49,197 nt of DNA from assembly GCA_011049175.1 (NCBI GenBank), contig DSCJ01000086.1:1-49197 (forward strand). Reading direction: 5' to 3'. The notes below the pieces were generated by a model that was not told the origin of the DNA, ran no database searches, and saw only the letters and a program-made list of their open reading frames with translations. Position numbers and translations under genes: made by a program. The stretch is from Bacteroidota bacterium. Lineage in GTDB: Bacteria > Bacteroidota > Bacteroidia > Bacteroidales > VadinHA17. Shown here piece by piece: positions 7,168 through 15,712 of this stretch (position 1 is its first letter; each line of letters begins with the position of its first letter).

Positions 7168-9537
7168 ATGGCATCTTTTGCCGTACGACCATTGAACAGG
7201 AGTAAGCGAAATACGTCACCCTTTTCTCCGGCCAGGTTATTCTGGTATGCGGCAATATTCATTCTTCCCCTTACTTCATGTAATCCTACGAAATACGTTC
7301 CCGAAAACGAATACCTGCTTCACAAAAATAAGCTTAAATTCGAGAACCGGAAGATCGAAAAGGAGCAGCTACGCAGTTATATGCGGCAACATCCCAACAA
7401 AAAGATCCTGGGAGTGCGTTTTCACCTGGGTCTGTACAATCTATCCAACCTGGAAAAGGACAACTGGTTCCATAACTGGCTCAGGAAAATCGGAGAACCG
7501 CCCGTGATCTATGAACCCCGCCTGCGCGAGCTGTCCCGTGACCAGCTAAAACAGTATATCCGGAACAAAGGGTATTTCAATGCCGAGGTGACCGATATGG
7601 CTACATTCAGGAAACAGAAAGCCACCGTTTCTTACCATATCCATGCCGGCGATCCTTATACCCTGCGCGAACTCCATTACAAGTTCGAGGATCCCACCCT
7701 GGAAGAGGTTGTGCTGGCCGATTCGGCGCGGACACTGTTGAAACCCGGTGTGCGTTATGAACAGGACCTTTTGCAGGAAGAACGGCAACGGCTTGAGACC
7801 TTTCTGAAAAACAGGGGGTATTTTAATTTTAGCAAGGAATACATCTATTTTGAAGTGGATTCCACGGTGGGGAACCGCCAGGTGGATGTTTTTCTGGGAA
7901 TAAAACCGTATCAGGTAAGGGTAACACCCACCCGCTTCAGCACGGAACCTCACCGCAAATACCGCATCAATCAGGTGAACGTTTTTATGGATTATGACCC
8001 GGTGCAGGCACTGGCCGAGGGGAATTCCTATTTCAGCGACCTGGATACGATGGTGTACCGGGGGATTTCGTTTACCGGGAAAGATCTGGATTTTACCGTC
8101 AGGCCCAGGGTGGTGACCCGCTCCAACTACATTATGGAAGGGAACCGATACCGTGTGGAAGATGTGGACAAAACCTATGAACACCTTAGTTCTTTGCGTA
8201 TTTTCAAGGGGATCAACATCCAGTTTTTCGAGGATCCATACCGGCCTGTCGGCCCCGATGATGAGTACCTGCTGAACTGCCAGATACAGCTTACCCCTAT
8301 GACACGCCAGTCGTATACCATGGAGGTGGAGGGCACAAATTCTTCGGGAAACCTGGGCGTTGCCGGCAATTTTATTTACCAGCACAAAAACCTTTTCCGG
8401 GGTGCCGAAATATTCGGCCTGAAATTCAAGGGAGCTATTGAAACCCTTACTGAAAATGAAAGCGGACTGAAGAACACCCTTGAACTGGGGGTCGAAGCCA
8501 ACCTGCAGTTGCCCGTGTTCCTGCTTCCTTTTCTGAACAAGGAAAGCTTTGTGAAGAAGTATGATCCGAAGACACGGATCAGCATGGCTTACAATTTCCA
8601 GCGGCGTCCCGATTATACCCGCACCATTGCCAATGCGTCTTTCGGGTACCGTTGGGACGGGAACCGGTTCAATTCGCATACGGTGAATCCCTTCGAACTC
8701 TATGCGGTCAGGATATTTAATATCAGTCCGGATTTCATGGACCGGATCAAGGGAACATACCTGGAATACAGCTACAAGAACGTAATGATCCCCGAGTTCA
8801 CCTATAACTTTGTATACAACAATCAGAACATAAAGCGGAAAACCGATTTTATCTTTTTCCGATTCAATGCCGGGATGGCCGGAAACCTGCTCACAGGGTT
8901 TCACAAACTGGCTGATACGCCCAAACCGAACGGGGCATACCGCCTGTTTGGAATGGAATATGCCCAGTATGTGAAATCAGATTTCGACCTGAGTTTTCAC
9001 CAGGTGCTGAACGAATCGAACGAATTCGTGTACCGGTTGTTCGGTGGCATTGGCTATCCGTACGGGAATTCCCGTGCCCTGCCTTTCGAAAAAAAGTATT
9101 TTTCCGGAGGGGCCAACAGCCTGCGGGCGTGGCATGTACGATCGCTGGGACCAGGTTCGTATTACGATGAGGCCAACCTGCGGTATCCCAACCTGACAGG
9201 GGACATCAAGATGGAGGCCAATGTGGAATACCGGTTCAAATTGTTCTGGGTCATGGAAGGCGCTCTGTTCCTCGATGCCGGTAACGTATGGGATATCAGT
9301 GCACGCGACGAAAGGACGGGCGCCGAGTTCAAATGGGACCGTTTCTACCGGGAGATTGCTATTGGCACAGGCCTGGGTTTCCGCTTCGACTTTTCGTTCG
9401 TTCTGTTCCGGCTCGATCTGGGTATGAAGGTCCGCGATCCCAAAGAACCGGAGCATCTGCGGTGGGTAATAGGAACAGAAAGGTGGACCCTGAAAGATGA
9501 TTTTACCCTCCAGATCGGGATCGGGTATCCCTTCTGA
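7168..9537 (+). CDS. tamL: TamL: lipoprotein variant of TamA (BamA/TamA superfamily outer membrane protein)
   Basis: 789 aa from ATG 7168. A hydrophobic stretch (WYAAIFILPLTSC) ends in a lipobox with Cys38, followed by NPTKYVPENEYLL, the standard beginning of Bacteroidota TamL. POTRA-like repeats cover roughly residues 50-370, then a D15/Omp85 16-strand barrel region with the conserved gate/lid segment FEKKYFSGGANSLRAWHVRS and a C-terminal strand ending in Phe (IGIGYPF). The role is insertion/assembly of envelope proteins or lipid transport with TamB; no tamB is adjacent. The TTG at 7192 (NRSKRNTSPF) is an alternative start supported by the promoter position. The ORF open back to 6844 is a shadow of the methyltransferase strand. 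Ends 4 bases from the convergent pyruvate kinase gene. Confidence 0.88.
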   Translation: MASFAVRPLNRSKRNTSPFSPARLFWYAAIFILPLTSCNPTKYVPENEYLLHKNKLKFENRKIEKEQLRSYMRQHPNKKILGVRFHLGLYNLSNLEKDNWFHNWLRKIGEPPVIYEPRLRELSRDQLKQYIRNKGYFNAEVTDMATFRKQKATVSYHIHAGDPYTLRELHYKFEDPTLEEVVLADSARTLLKPGVRYEQDLLQEERQRLETFLKNRGYFNFSKEYIYFEVDSTVGNRQVDVFLGIKPYQVRVTPTRFSTEPHRKYRINQVNVFMDYDPVQALAEGNSYFSDLDTMVYRGISFTGKDLDFTVRPRVVTRSNYIMEGNRYRVEDVDKTYEHLSSLRIFKGINIQFFEDPYRPVGPDDEYLLNCQIQLTPMTRQSYTMEVEGTNSSGNLGVAGNFIYQHKNLFRGAEIFGLKFKGAIETLTENESGLKNTLELGVEANLQLPVFLLPFLNKESFVKKYDPKTRISMAYNFQRRPDYTRTIANASFGYRWDGNRFNSHTVNPFELYAVRIFNISPDFMDRIKGTYLEYSYKNVMIPEFTYNFVYNNQNIKRKTDFIFFRFNAGMAGNLLTGFHKLADTPKPNGAYRLFGMEYAQYVKSDFDLSFHQVLNESNEFVYRLFGGIGYPYGNSRALPFEKKYFSGGANSLRAWHVRSLGPGSYYDEANLRYPNLTGDIKMEANVEYRFKLFWVMEGALFLDAGNVWDISARDERTGAEFKWDRFYREIAIGTGLGFRFDFSFVLFRLDLGMKVRDPKEPEHLRWVIGTERWTLKDDFTLQIGIGYPF

Positions 9538-9541
9538 TTGT

Positions 9542-10972
9542 TCAGATGTAACTCAGCTTGATCATGTTGGTCTGCCCCCGTTTGATCAGCGGGGTGCTGC
9601 CCGCATGAACCACCACCTGCCCCTCCTCAACCAGCCTTTTATCTTTCAGGAATGCGATGGTGTGGGCAATGGCTTCGTCAATTTTTTCAAAGGGATCCAT
9701 GTGGAATGCCTGGACACCCCACAGCAGGGAAAGGGAATTCAGAAGTTTTTTGTTGCTGGTGAAGGCAAAAATATCGGTGGTGGGCCGGTGGCTTGAAATG
9801 CGTTGCGCCGTGTAACCCGAATGGGTGAAGGTAATGATGGCAGTGGCCCGGGCTTGCCGGGCCATCATCACGGCATTGTAACAGATGGAATCGGGCAGGA
9901 AAGAGGTTGACATTTCCGTCGGTGCATGTTCGCGGATAAAATGCGCCCCGTTCTTCTCGGTCCAGTTGATGATCTTTTGCATGGTACGGATCACCTCCAC
10001 CGGATATTTTCCAACGGAGGTTTCCCCGCTCAGCATGAGGGCGTCGGCCCCGTCGAGCACGGCATTGGCCACATCGTTGGCTTCCGCGCGGGTGGGACGG
10101 AAGTTGCTGGTCATGCTTTCGAGCATCTGGGTGGCAATAATGACCGGCCGGGCGTGGTCAATGCATTTTCTGATGATGTTTTTCTGAATGAGGGGTACCC
10201 TGTCGTAATCCACCTCCACTCCCAGATCTCCCCGGGCAATCATGATCCCGTCAGACAGGTCAATGATATTGTCGATTTCAGCCAGGGCTTCCGGTTTTTC
10301 AATCTTTGCAATGATACGCGTGGCTTTCTTTTTCTTCTTCACCAGTTTTTTCAGCTCAATAACATCGGTGGCCGAACGCACGAACGATAGGGCCAGCCAG
10401 TCGATATCCTGATCGAGCACAAACCCGGCATCCCGAATGTCTTTTTCCGTTAGGCTTGGCAATGAAATGCGGGTATCGGGAAGATTCACTCCCTTCCGTG
10501 AGGAGAGCCATCCTCCGTGTACCACTTCCGCCCTGACCCTGTCGATGCCGTTGGTTTCCAGCACCCTGAGTTTCAGTTTTCCGTCGTCGAGCAGCAGCGG
10601 GTCGCCGGGTTTCACATCGGCCGGGAATCCCTGGTAATTCAGGAAGATTTTTTCAGGAGTTCCCATGCAGGGGGTGGTTACTATATCCAGGCTTTTTCCG
10701 TTTTCCAGAAAAACCCCGGTGTTCTGCATTTCTCCCACCCGTAGCTTGGGCCCCTGCAGATCGGCCAGAATGGCTATCTGTGTGCCCAGTTCCTCGTTCA
10801 GTTCCCGGATATTCCTGATCACTTTCAGGTGGTCGTCATGACAGCCATGTGAAAAATTGAGCCTGCACAGGTCGATGCCTTCGTTGAACATTTGCCGTAA
10901 AGTATCCCTGCCGGAGCACGACGGCCCGATGGTGGCGATAATCTTGGTTTTGGATGAGCAAATCGATGCCAT
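9542..10972 (-). CDS. pyk: Pyruvate kinase
   Basis: 476 aa, a normal bacterial length. TKIIATIGPSC (residues 9-19) is the N-terminal signature; LCRLNFSHG holds the conserved Arg/Asn/Ser that bind the phosphate of PEP and K+; IIAKIEKPEALAEIDNI contains the catalytic Lys and Glu; IMIARGDLGVEV and ATQMLESM are metal/substrate motifs; ANAVLDGADALMLSGETSVGKYP closes the barrel. It catalyses PEP + ADP to pyruvate + ATP in glycolysis. The C-terminal domain is complete, without the extra PEP-utilizer domain. Transcribed alone on the minus strand from the AT-rich gap at 10973-11236. Confidence 0.96.
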   Translation of the reverse strand: MASICSSKTKIIATIGPSCSGRDTLRQMFNEGIDLCRLNFSHGCHDDHLKVIRNIRELNEELGTQIAILADLQGPKLRVGEMQNTGVFLENGKSLDIVTTPCMGTPEKIFLNYQGFPADVKPGDPLLLDDGKLKLRVLETNGIDRVRAEVVHGGWLSSRKGVNLPDTRISLPSLTEKDIRDAGFVLDQDIDWLALSFVRSATDVIELKKLVKKKKKATRIIAKIEKPEALAEIDNIIDLSDGIMIARGDLGVEVDYDRVPLIQKNIIRKCIDHARPVIIATQMLESMTSNFRPTRAEANDVANAVLDGADALMLSGETSVGKYPVEVIRTMQKIINWTEKNGAHFIREHAPTEMSTSFLPDSICYNAVMMARQARATAIITFTHSGYTAQRISSHRPTTDIFAFTSNKKLLNSLSLLWGVQAFHMDPFEKIDEAIAHTIAFLKDKRLVEEGQVVVHAGSTPLIKRGQTNMIKLSYI

Positions 10973-10982
10973 AATTCATAAT

Positions 10983-11150
10983 GCTTGATGCCGCATAAAA
11001 TTAAACAAATATTATCAGCTGGTACAAACAGGAATTATATTTAAACAAAATTCAAGTATATTAAAATAAAAATTAATATTATTAAAATATATATTAATAA
11101 ATGATATTATAGAATAAATTATATTAATTTTCAATTTCATTTTTCAGAAA
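10983..11150. other. Very AT-rich intergenic island between pyk and the symporter gene
   Basis: From about 11031 to 11145 almost every base is A or T, with runs such as TATTAAAATATATATTAATA, in contrast to roughly 50% GC on both sides. It lies between divergent start codons, so it probably holds both promoters. Only imperfect TAnnTTTG boxes are seen (AAAATTTG at 11178-11185, plus strand; AATATTTG at 11006-11013, minus strand). No ORF or stable GC hairpin is present. Confidence 0.6.
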
Positions 11151-11236
11151 GCATTCAGGCATATTGCAGGAAACATGAAAATTTGCCATATTGCAGCCCC
11201 TTTGGAGCGTTCATTCACCATGTTACTCATTTTTCT

Positions 11237-12586
11237 ATGGACCTTACCAATCGTGACAGTTTCGGCAGTAAATTCGGAGTGATTGCTGCTGCTGCCGGTT
11301 CGGCCATCGGGCTGGGCAATATCTGGCGTTTTCCTTATGTACTGGGTGCCAACGGTGGGGGGGCTTTTCTACTGATCTATCTGATTTTTGTTGTGGTGAT
11401 CGGTATTCCCGTGATGATGTCGGAATTTGTTATCGGTCGTAGCGCCCAGCGTAACCCCTATGGAGCATTCAGGATTCTGGCCCCGGGCAGGCCGTGGTAT
11501 CTGGTGGGAATAATGGGCGTGGCGGCCGCCTTTATGATCCTGGCTTTTTATGCTGCCGTGGCGGGTTGGACCATGGAGTACCTTTACCAGTCGGTTGTAA
11601 ACGGTTTTTCCGGAAAGTCGGCCGAGGAGATGAGCACCATGTTCGATACTTTCCGTTCGGGATCGGCCCGACCCGTCATCTGGTTTCTGGTTTTCATGGT
11701 GATGACCTCCTGCATTGTAATGGCAGGCATACAGAAAGGGATTGAAAAATATACCAAGGTGCTGATGCCGGTTCTTCTATTGTTGCTGATTGCCCTGAGT
11801 ATTCGTTCCCTCACCCTTCCGGGAGCGGGAGAAGGATTGGTATTTCTTTTCAAGCCCGATTTTTCCAAAATAACCGGTAAGGTGGTGCTGGAAGCCCTGG
11901 GACAGGCTTTTTTCTCCCTGAGCATAGGGATGGGGACATTGATCACCTACGGTTCGTATATACAGAAAAAAGAAAGACTGGGCAATACGGCGGTAAGTGT
12001 GTCACTTACAGACACTTTCATTGCGGTGCTGGCCGGGGTAGCCATCTTTCCCGCGGTTTTTGCTTTCAGCATTGACCCTGCTTCCGGAGAAGACCTGGTG
12101 TTCAAAACCCTGCCGGTGATCTTTCAGCAGATGCCCGGAGGGTATTTCTTTTCCCTGATATTTTTCCTGTTGCTGGCGGTTGCGGCTCTTACGTCAACCA
12201 TCTCGGTGCTCGAGGTGGTGGTGGCCAATTTCACGGAAGAATTCCAGTTCGGCCGAAGGAAAGCCACCGTGCTGGCCGCACTGGCCATTTCCGTGCTGGG
12301 TATTTTTGCTTCCGGGTCGTGGTCGTGGTTCAAAGAGCTTGATATTTTTGGTTTCAGTGTTTTTGAACTGCTCGACCATACATCGGCCAATTACATGCTG
12401 CCCCTGGGAGGCTTTTTTATTGTGGTATTTGTTGGCTGGTTTATGGGGAAACCGAAAGTGTCGGGGGAATTGTCGAGCAACGGCATGTTCCCTGTAAGGT
12501 ATTATCCTTTATTCCTGTTCATTGTGAGATTTATAGCTCCCATTGCCATAGCGCTTGTTTTTCTGAACAGCCTGGGGCTATTCTGA
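11237..12586 (+). CDS. Sodium-dependent transporter, NSS/SNF family (LeuT-like)
   Basis: 449 aa with about 11-12 predicted membrane segments, the length of bacterial LeuT/MhsT/TnaT-type transporters. The first helix contains SAIGLGNIWRFPYVLGANGG, the unwound TM1 signature that binds substrate and Na+. The family imports amino acids or related small molecules with sodium across the inner membrane; substrate unknown. Start 11237 (MDLTNRDSFGSKFG) is preferred to a TTG at 11183 because it is an ATG and the residues before it (PYCSPFGAF) are unlike the family. Preceded by the AT-rich island; appears monocistronic. Confidence 0.9.
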   Translation: MDLTNRDSFGSKFGVIAAAAGSAIGLGNIWRFPYVLGANGGGAFLLIYLIFVVVIGIPVMMSEFVIGRSAQRNPYGAFRILAPGRPWYLVGIMGVAAAFMILAFYAAVAGWTMEYLYQSVVNGFSGKSAEEMSTMFDTFRSGSARPVIWFLVFMVMTSCIVMAGIQKGIEKYTKVLMPVLLLLLIALSIRSLTLPGAGEGLVFLFKPDFSKITGKVVLEALGQAFFSLSIGMGTLITYGSYIQKKERLGNTAVSVSLTDTFIAVLAGVAIFPAVFAFSIDPASGEDLVFKTLPVIFQQMPGGYFFSLIFFLLLAVAALTSTISVLEVVVANFTEEFQFGRRKATVLAALAISVLGIFASGSWSWFKELDIFGFSVFELLDHTSANYMLPLGGFFIVVFVGWFMGKPKVSGELSSNGMFPVRYYPLFLFIVRFIAPIAIALVFLNSLGLF

Positions 12587-12651
12587 ACCGGTTTACAGTC
12601 AGTGCGGTAATCACCGGTCGGTGAGCGTGCCGCTACGATTTGTTCTGTCCG

Positions 12652-13581
12652 ATGAAATGGCAAGAAAAGATCAGGCCGTTCCTGTCTTTTTCCATGAGGG
12701 AAAAGCGGGGCATTCTTTTGTGGATTTGTTTAATGATTGGTATTATCCTGTTTCCGCTTGTACGGAATAAGCTGTTTCCTCCCGTCTGGCCTTCAGCCGA
12801 AGAGCTGGCCGAAGAGGTCCGGAATTTTGAGGCGAGCCTGGAGCCGGAAGAGGGGATGGCTTCCTTACAGGAAGAAGGGCAGAATCCGGGCGGGAGGGTG
12901 AAGATGTTTCCTTTCAATCCCAATGAAAACTCGTATAGCGACTGGCTGGACCTGGGATTAACGCCCCGTCAGGCCCGTACGGCAGATAATTATTTGAAGA
13001 GGGGGGGCGCTTTTCGGGTACCGGCCGATCTGAAAAAGATTTATGGTCTGGATTCCGGCCGGTATGCATTGCTGGAACCGTATATCCGGATTCCGGGAGG
13101 CACAGGAGAGGGCAGAGCAGATATGCCTGAGGAGGAACCTGATGGAAGAAAGGCATCCCCGGCCGGTGCAGTACCTCTCGAACTGAATACCGCCGATTCG
13201 ACCGAACTGCAGGTTCTTCCGGGGGTGGGTCCGGTTCTGGCTTCCCGCCTGGTGCGTTACAGGTTGCTGATAGGCGGGTTTTACAGTATGGACCAGGTGG
13301 AGGAGGTATATGGACTGGATGACTCGCTGATTGCAGGCTGGGGAGGCAGGGTATGGATTGACAGCACCCGCATCCGGAAAATGGATCTGAACCGGGCAGG
13401 TTTTCGGGAACTGCTCAGGCATCCCTATCTGGATTATTATCATACCAGGGCGCTGGTGCAGTATCGCGAATCGCAGGGGGGATTCAGTAGTCTGGAGGAG
13501 ATTCGCAGGAACCGGTTGCTCCCAGATTCCATTTACCGAAGGATAGCTCCATACCTGGAAACAGGACACCGGCAACCCTGA
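12652..13581 (+). CDS. Helix-hairpin-helix (ComEA-like) domain protein, membrane-anchored
   Basis: 309 aa. One N-terminal membrane segment (GILLWICLMIGIILFPLV, residues about 20-37), a low-complexity Glu/Pro linker, then three HhH-type repeats: FNPNENSYSDWLDLGL with LKKIYGL (about residues 90-140), LNTADSTELQVLPGVGPVLA with VEEVYGL (about 180-230), and MDLNRAGFRELLRHPYLDYY with LEEIRRNRL (about 245-290). The middle repeat is the canonical DNA-binding HhH (PGVGP). Many Bacteroidota encode such proteins; a DNA-uptake or DNA-binding role is inferred from ComEA only. Start 12652 is the ATG; the TTG at 12640 adds four residues and is less likely. Confidence 0.75.
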   Translation: MKWQEKIRPFLSFSMREKRGILLWICLMIGIILFPLVRNKLFPPVWPSAEELAEEVRNFEASLEPEEGMASLQEEGQNPGGRVKMFPFNPNENSYSDWLDLGLTPRQARTADNYLKRGGAFRVPADLKKIYGLDSGRYALLEPYIRIPGGTGEGRADMPEEEPDGRKASPAGAVPLELNTADSTELQVLPGVGPVLASRLVRYRLLIGGFYSMDQVEEVYGLDDSLIAGWGGRVWIDSTRIRKMDLNRAGFRELLRHPYLDYYHTRALVQYRESQGGFSSLEEIRRNRLLPDSIYRRIAPYLETGHRQP

Positions 13582-13728
13582 ACGCCAGCCGGAATTTGAT
13601 AGCGGGAAAACTTGAATTTGACATAAAATTTTTGTAATTTGAGGGAAAATGATCCGGCGTTGATTGCCGGGAAACCATAACTAACCGGGCGGGTACATCA
13701 ATCATAAATCCTTTTTCAAAAGAAAATT

Positions 13729-13758
13729 TTGAAAAATGTATTTTCGGTTCTAAATTTG
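13729..13758 (+). promoter_or_regulatory. Promoter for rpsU-xerC-hpf
   Basis: TTG at 13729-13731 (in a TTTTG context) and TAAATTTG at 13751-13758, separated by 19 bases, match the Bacteroidota -33/-7 pair. The predicted transcript start is near 13764, giving a leader of about 20 bases before the rpsU ATG at 13784. Confidence 0.7.
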
Positions 13759-13783
13759 CGCCTCAATTAATCGGGAAGTAGAT

Positions 13784-13975
13784 ATGATAATTATACCTGT
13801 TAAAGAAGGAGAAAACATCGAAAGAGCGCTTAAGAAATTCAAACGCAAGTTTGAAAAAACGGGCATTATGCGAGAGCTTCGGGAACGGCAGGCTTTTACG
13901 AAACCTTCCGTAAAAAGACGCCAGACGGTGAAACGTGCTGTCTTTCTCCAAAAACTGAAGGAAGACGAAGAGTAA
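13784..13975 (+). CDS. rpsU: 30S ribosomal protein bS21
   Basis: 63 aa, basic, typical length for Bacteroidota bS21. MIIIPVKEGENIERALKKFK is the conserved N-terminus and the RKF..TGIMRELRERQ segment the central basic helix; the C-terminus is Lys/Arg rich (KRRQTVKRAVFLQKLK). It binds the 30S platform near the anti-Shine-Dalgarno region and, in this phylum, is implicated in sequestering the 16S 3' end. First gene of a likely rpsU-xerC-hpf operon. Confidence 0.95.
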   Translation: MIIIPVKEGENIERALKKFKRKFEKTGIMRELRERQAFTKPSVKRRQTVKRAVFLQKLKEDEE

Positions 13976-14048
13976 TTTGATCCGGATGCTGACACTGTTT
14001 GCCTCCTGTGTCCTGCCTGGTTGAATCCGTGATCAAACCTCTGCCTGC

Positions 14049-14936
14049 ATGAAGTACCTGGAAGAATTTATCGGTTTTCTAACACACGAGAAAAGATATT
14101 CCATCCATACGGTTGTTTCCTACCGAAATGACCTTCAGCAGTTTATGAGTTTTTGTGCCGGCCAGGAACCCCCTGTTCCGGCCGGGGAGGCTGATTACCG
14201 GCTCATCAGGGCATGGATGGTGAAGCTGATGGAAGAAGGCATCAGTTCGCGGTCGGTAGCCAGGAAACTTTCGGCAGTGAAGGCGTTTTTCAGGTACCTG
14301 GTGAAAAGGGGGCTGGTGGACCGGAATCCGGCCGACAGGATCAGGGCTCCCAGGCAGGAAAAGAAACTGCCCCGTTTTGTGGAAGAAGAGGAGATCAACC
14401 ACCTTCTCGACAGGTATGAGTTCGGCGATGATTACCGGGGAATGAGGAACCGGCTGATCATTGAGACCCTGTATCTTACGGGGATGAGGCAGGCCGAGCT
14501 GATCAGGATGAGGGAGATGGATGTGGATTTTGGGAAAGGTCAGGTGCGGGTTACGGGCAAACGGAACAAGCAGAGGATCATTCCCCTTACCCGGGCTTAC
14601 CTGGAGCAGCTGACGGAATATCTGGAGATGAGGCGCCAACACTTCGCCCGGGAATCCTTTCCTGCCCTGTTTCTCACACAGCATGGAAAGCCTTTGTATC
14701 CCAGGCTGGTATACAGGGTGGTGAACCATTATCTCAGGCTGGTGACTACCATGGAAAAAAAGAGCCCGCATATACTGAGGCACAGTTTTGCCACCCATTT
14801 ATTGAACCGGGGAGCCGATCTGAATGCCATCAAGGAATTGCTGGGGCATGCCAACCTGTCGGCTACCCAGGTATATACCCACAATACTTTTGAAAAACTT
14901 AAGCAAATATATAAACAGGCCCATCCAAGGGCATGA
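14049..14936 (+). CDS. xerC: Tyrosine recombinase, XerC/XerD-like
   Basis: 295 aa, full-length Xer. The N-terminal SAM-like core-binding domain spans about residues 1-90 (FIGFLTHEKRYSIHTVVSYR), the catalytic domain 105-290. Catalytic residues are visible: Arg147 (LTGMRQAEL), Lys171 (VTGKRNKQR), His241 and Arg244 (HILRHSFATH), His267 (LLGHANL) and the nucleophile Tyr276 (VYTH). It resolves chromosome dimers at dif with FtsK. The placement between rpsU and hpf is standard for Bacteroidota and argues for the housekeeping enzyme rather than an integrase; no att site or mobile genes flank it. Whether it is the XerC or XerD orthologue is not certain. Confidence 0.88.
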   Translation: MKYLEEFIGFLTHEKRYSIHTVVSYRNDLQQFMSFCAGQEPPVPAGEADYRLIRAWMVKLMEEGISSRSVARKLSAVKAFFRYLVKRGLVDRNPADRIRAPRQEKKLPRFVEEEEINHLLDRYEFGDDYRGMRNRLIIETLYLTGMRQAELIRMREMDVDFGKGQVRVTGKRNKQRIIPLTRAYLEQLTEYLEMRRQHFARESFPALFLTQHGKPLYPRLVYRVVNHYLRLVTTMEKKSPHILRHSFATHLLNRGADLNAIKELLGHANLSATQVYTHNTFEKLKQIYKQAHPRA

Positions 14937-14961
14937 ATAACAAACCAAAAGACCGCGTGCT

Positions 14962-15261
14962 ATGAACATTCAAATTCATTCCGTTCGGTTTGATGCCGAC
15001 AAGAAGTTGCTGAATTTCATACAACAGAAGATCAAGAAGCTGGAGCAGTACAATGACAGGATCATTGGAGCTGAAGTTTTTCTGCGTCTTGACAATTCAC
15101 AGAATGATGAAAACAAGATCGCCGAGATCAGGCTGGACATACCTCCCAGTCCCCTGTTTGCCAAGAAGCAAAGCAAGACGTTTGAGGAGGCTGCCGACGG
15201 AGTAGTCGATGCGCTGAAACGCCAGATCACCAAACAAAAAGAGAAGCTCAGGGGGGTATGA
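14962..15261 (+). CDS. hpf: Ribosome hibernation-promoting factor, short form (HPF/RaiA)
   Basis: 99 aa, the short HPF/YfiA class without the C-terminal dimerization domain. MNIQIHSVRFDADKKLLNFI opens the beta-alpha-beta-beta-beta-alpha fold, followed by KLEQYNDRIIGAEVFLRL and a basic C-terminal helix (DALKRQITKQKEKL) that would lie in the mRNA/tRNA channel of the 30S subunit. It inactivates ribosomes in stationary phase or starvation. 25 bases after xerC, last gene of the rpsU operon. Confidence 0.92.
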   Translation: MNIQIHSVRFDADKKLLNFIQQKIKKLEQYNDRIIGAEVFLRLDNSQNDENKIAEIRLDIPPSPLFAKKQSKTFEEAADGVVDALKRQITKQKEKLRGV

Positions 15262-15264
15262 AAA

Positions 15265-15292
15265 GCCTTCCAAAATAAAAGGCATTTTTTTT
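15265..15292 (+). terminator. Weak intrinsic terminator after hpf
   Basis: GCCTT (15265-15269) pairs with AAGGC (15279-15283) around a 9-base loop and is followed by A and a run of eight T (15285-15292). The stem is short, so efficiency is uncertain. The T-run doubles as the -33 region of the tRNA/tuf promoter. Confidence 0.45.
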
Positions 15293-15320
15293 GGGTTGTA
15301 AAAAAATATTCATACATTTG
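15291..15320 (+). promoter_or_regulatory. Promoter for the tRNA-tuf operon
   Basis: TTG at 15291-15293 and TACATTTG at 15313-15320, 19 bases apart, match the -33/-7 consensus of the Bacteroidota primary sigma factor. Predicted start near 15326, about 45 bases before tRNA-Thr. Confidence 0.72.
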
Positions 15321-15370
15321 CAAACCGATTTTCAGGGGTTTGCCTAAAATCGTGGTTCTTACCATATTGT

Positions 15371-15444
15371 GCCGATGTAGCTCAGTTGGTCAGAGCAGCT
15401 GATTTGTAATCAGCAGGTCGTGGGTTCGAATCCCCCCATCGGCT
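15371..15444 (+). tRNA. tRNA-Thr (anticodon TGT)
   Basis: Acceptor GCCGATG pairs with CATCGGC (15437-15443); D arm GCTCAGTTGGTCAGAGC; anticodon stem GCTGA/TCAGC with loop TTTGTAA, anticodon TGT at 15405-15407; T arm GTGGG/CCCCC around TTCGAAT. Discriminator T15444; CCA is not encoded. First of five tRNAs around tuf. Confidence 0.96.
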
Positions 15445-15467
15445 CACGATCCTGATCTATCGCAGAT

Positions 15468-15553
15468 GGGGAGATACCAAAGCGGTCAACTGGGGCAGAC
15501 TGTAAATCTGCTGGCTGATGCCTTCGGAGGTTCGAATCCTTCTCTCCCCACCA
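15468..15553 (+). tRNA. tRNA-Tyr (anticodon GTA)
   Basis: Acceptor GGGGAGA pairs with TCTCCCC (15543-15549), discriminator A, and CCA is encoded (15551-15553). Anticodon stem GCAGA/TCTGC with loop CTGTAAA gives GTA. The long variable arm between anticodon and T arms makes it a class II tRNA, as expected for Tyr. Confidence 0.95.
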
Positions 15554-15559
15554 TTTTTT

Positions 15560-15712
15560 CCTGCCTTCCGGCAGGTACTGAAGGAAAGCAGGAATGATGC
15601 GAGAATAGTGTGGGTTCTTTTCATTATTGATTGCTGGCATGGCTGGAAAAATAAACAAGAGGGGAGCAGGAAATTTTACCAACCCTATGAAATGGCTCCT
15701 CCCTGCCGGAAG
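15560..15712. repeat. Nested inverted repeats in the tRNA-Tyr/tRNA-Gly spacer
   Basis: The 174-base spacer is unusually long for this operon and structured. CCTGCC TTCC GGCAGG forms a tight hairpin at 15560-15575. CTTCCGGCAGG (15565-15575) is also the exact complement of CCTGCCGGAAG (15702-15712), and TTCCTGCCTTCC (15558-15569) pairs with GGAAAGCAGGAA (15583-15594) with one mismatch, so three mutually exclusive pairings are possible. No start codon or family-like ORF explains it. Confidence 0.55.

Noticed and set aside
13611-13645. E. coli-style -35/-10 promoter (TTGACA at 13618-13623) before rpsU
   Set aside because: The spacing to any -10-like sequence is wrong, and a well-matched Bacteroidota promoter lies closer to the gene at 13729-13758.
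14049-14936. Xer-type recombinase as a phage or element integrase
   Set aside because: It sits in the conserved rpsU-xerC-hpf order, with no att repeats, cargo genes or compositional change around it.
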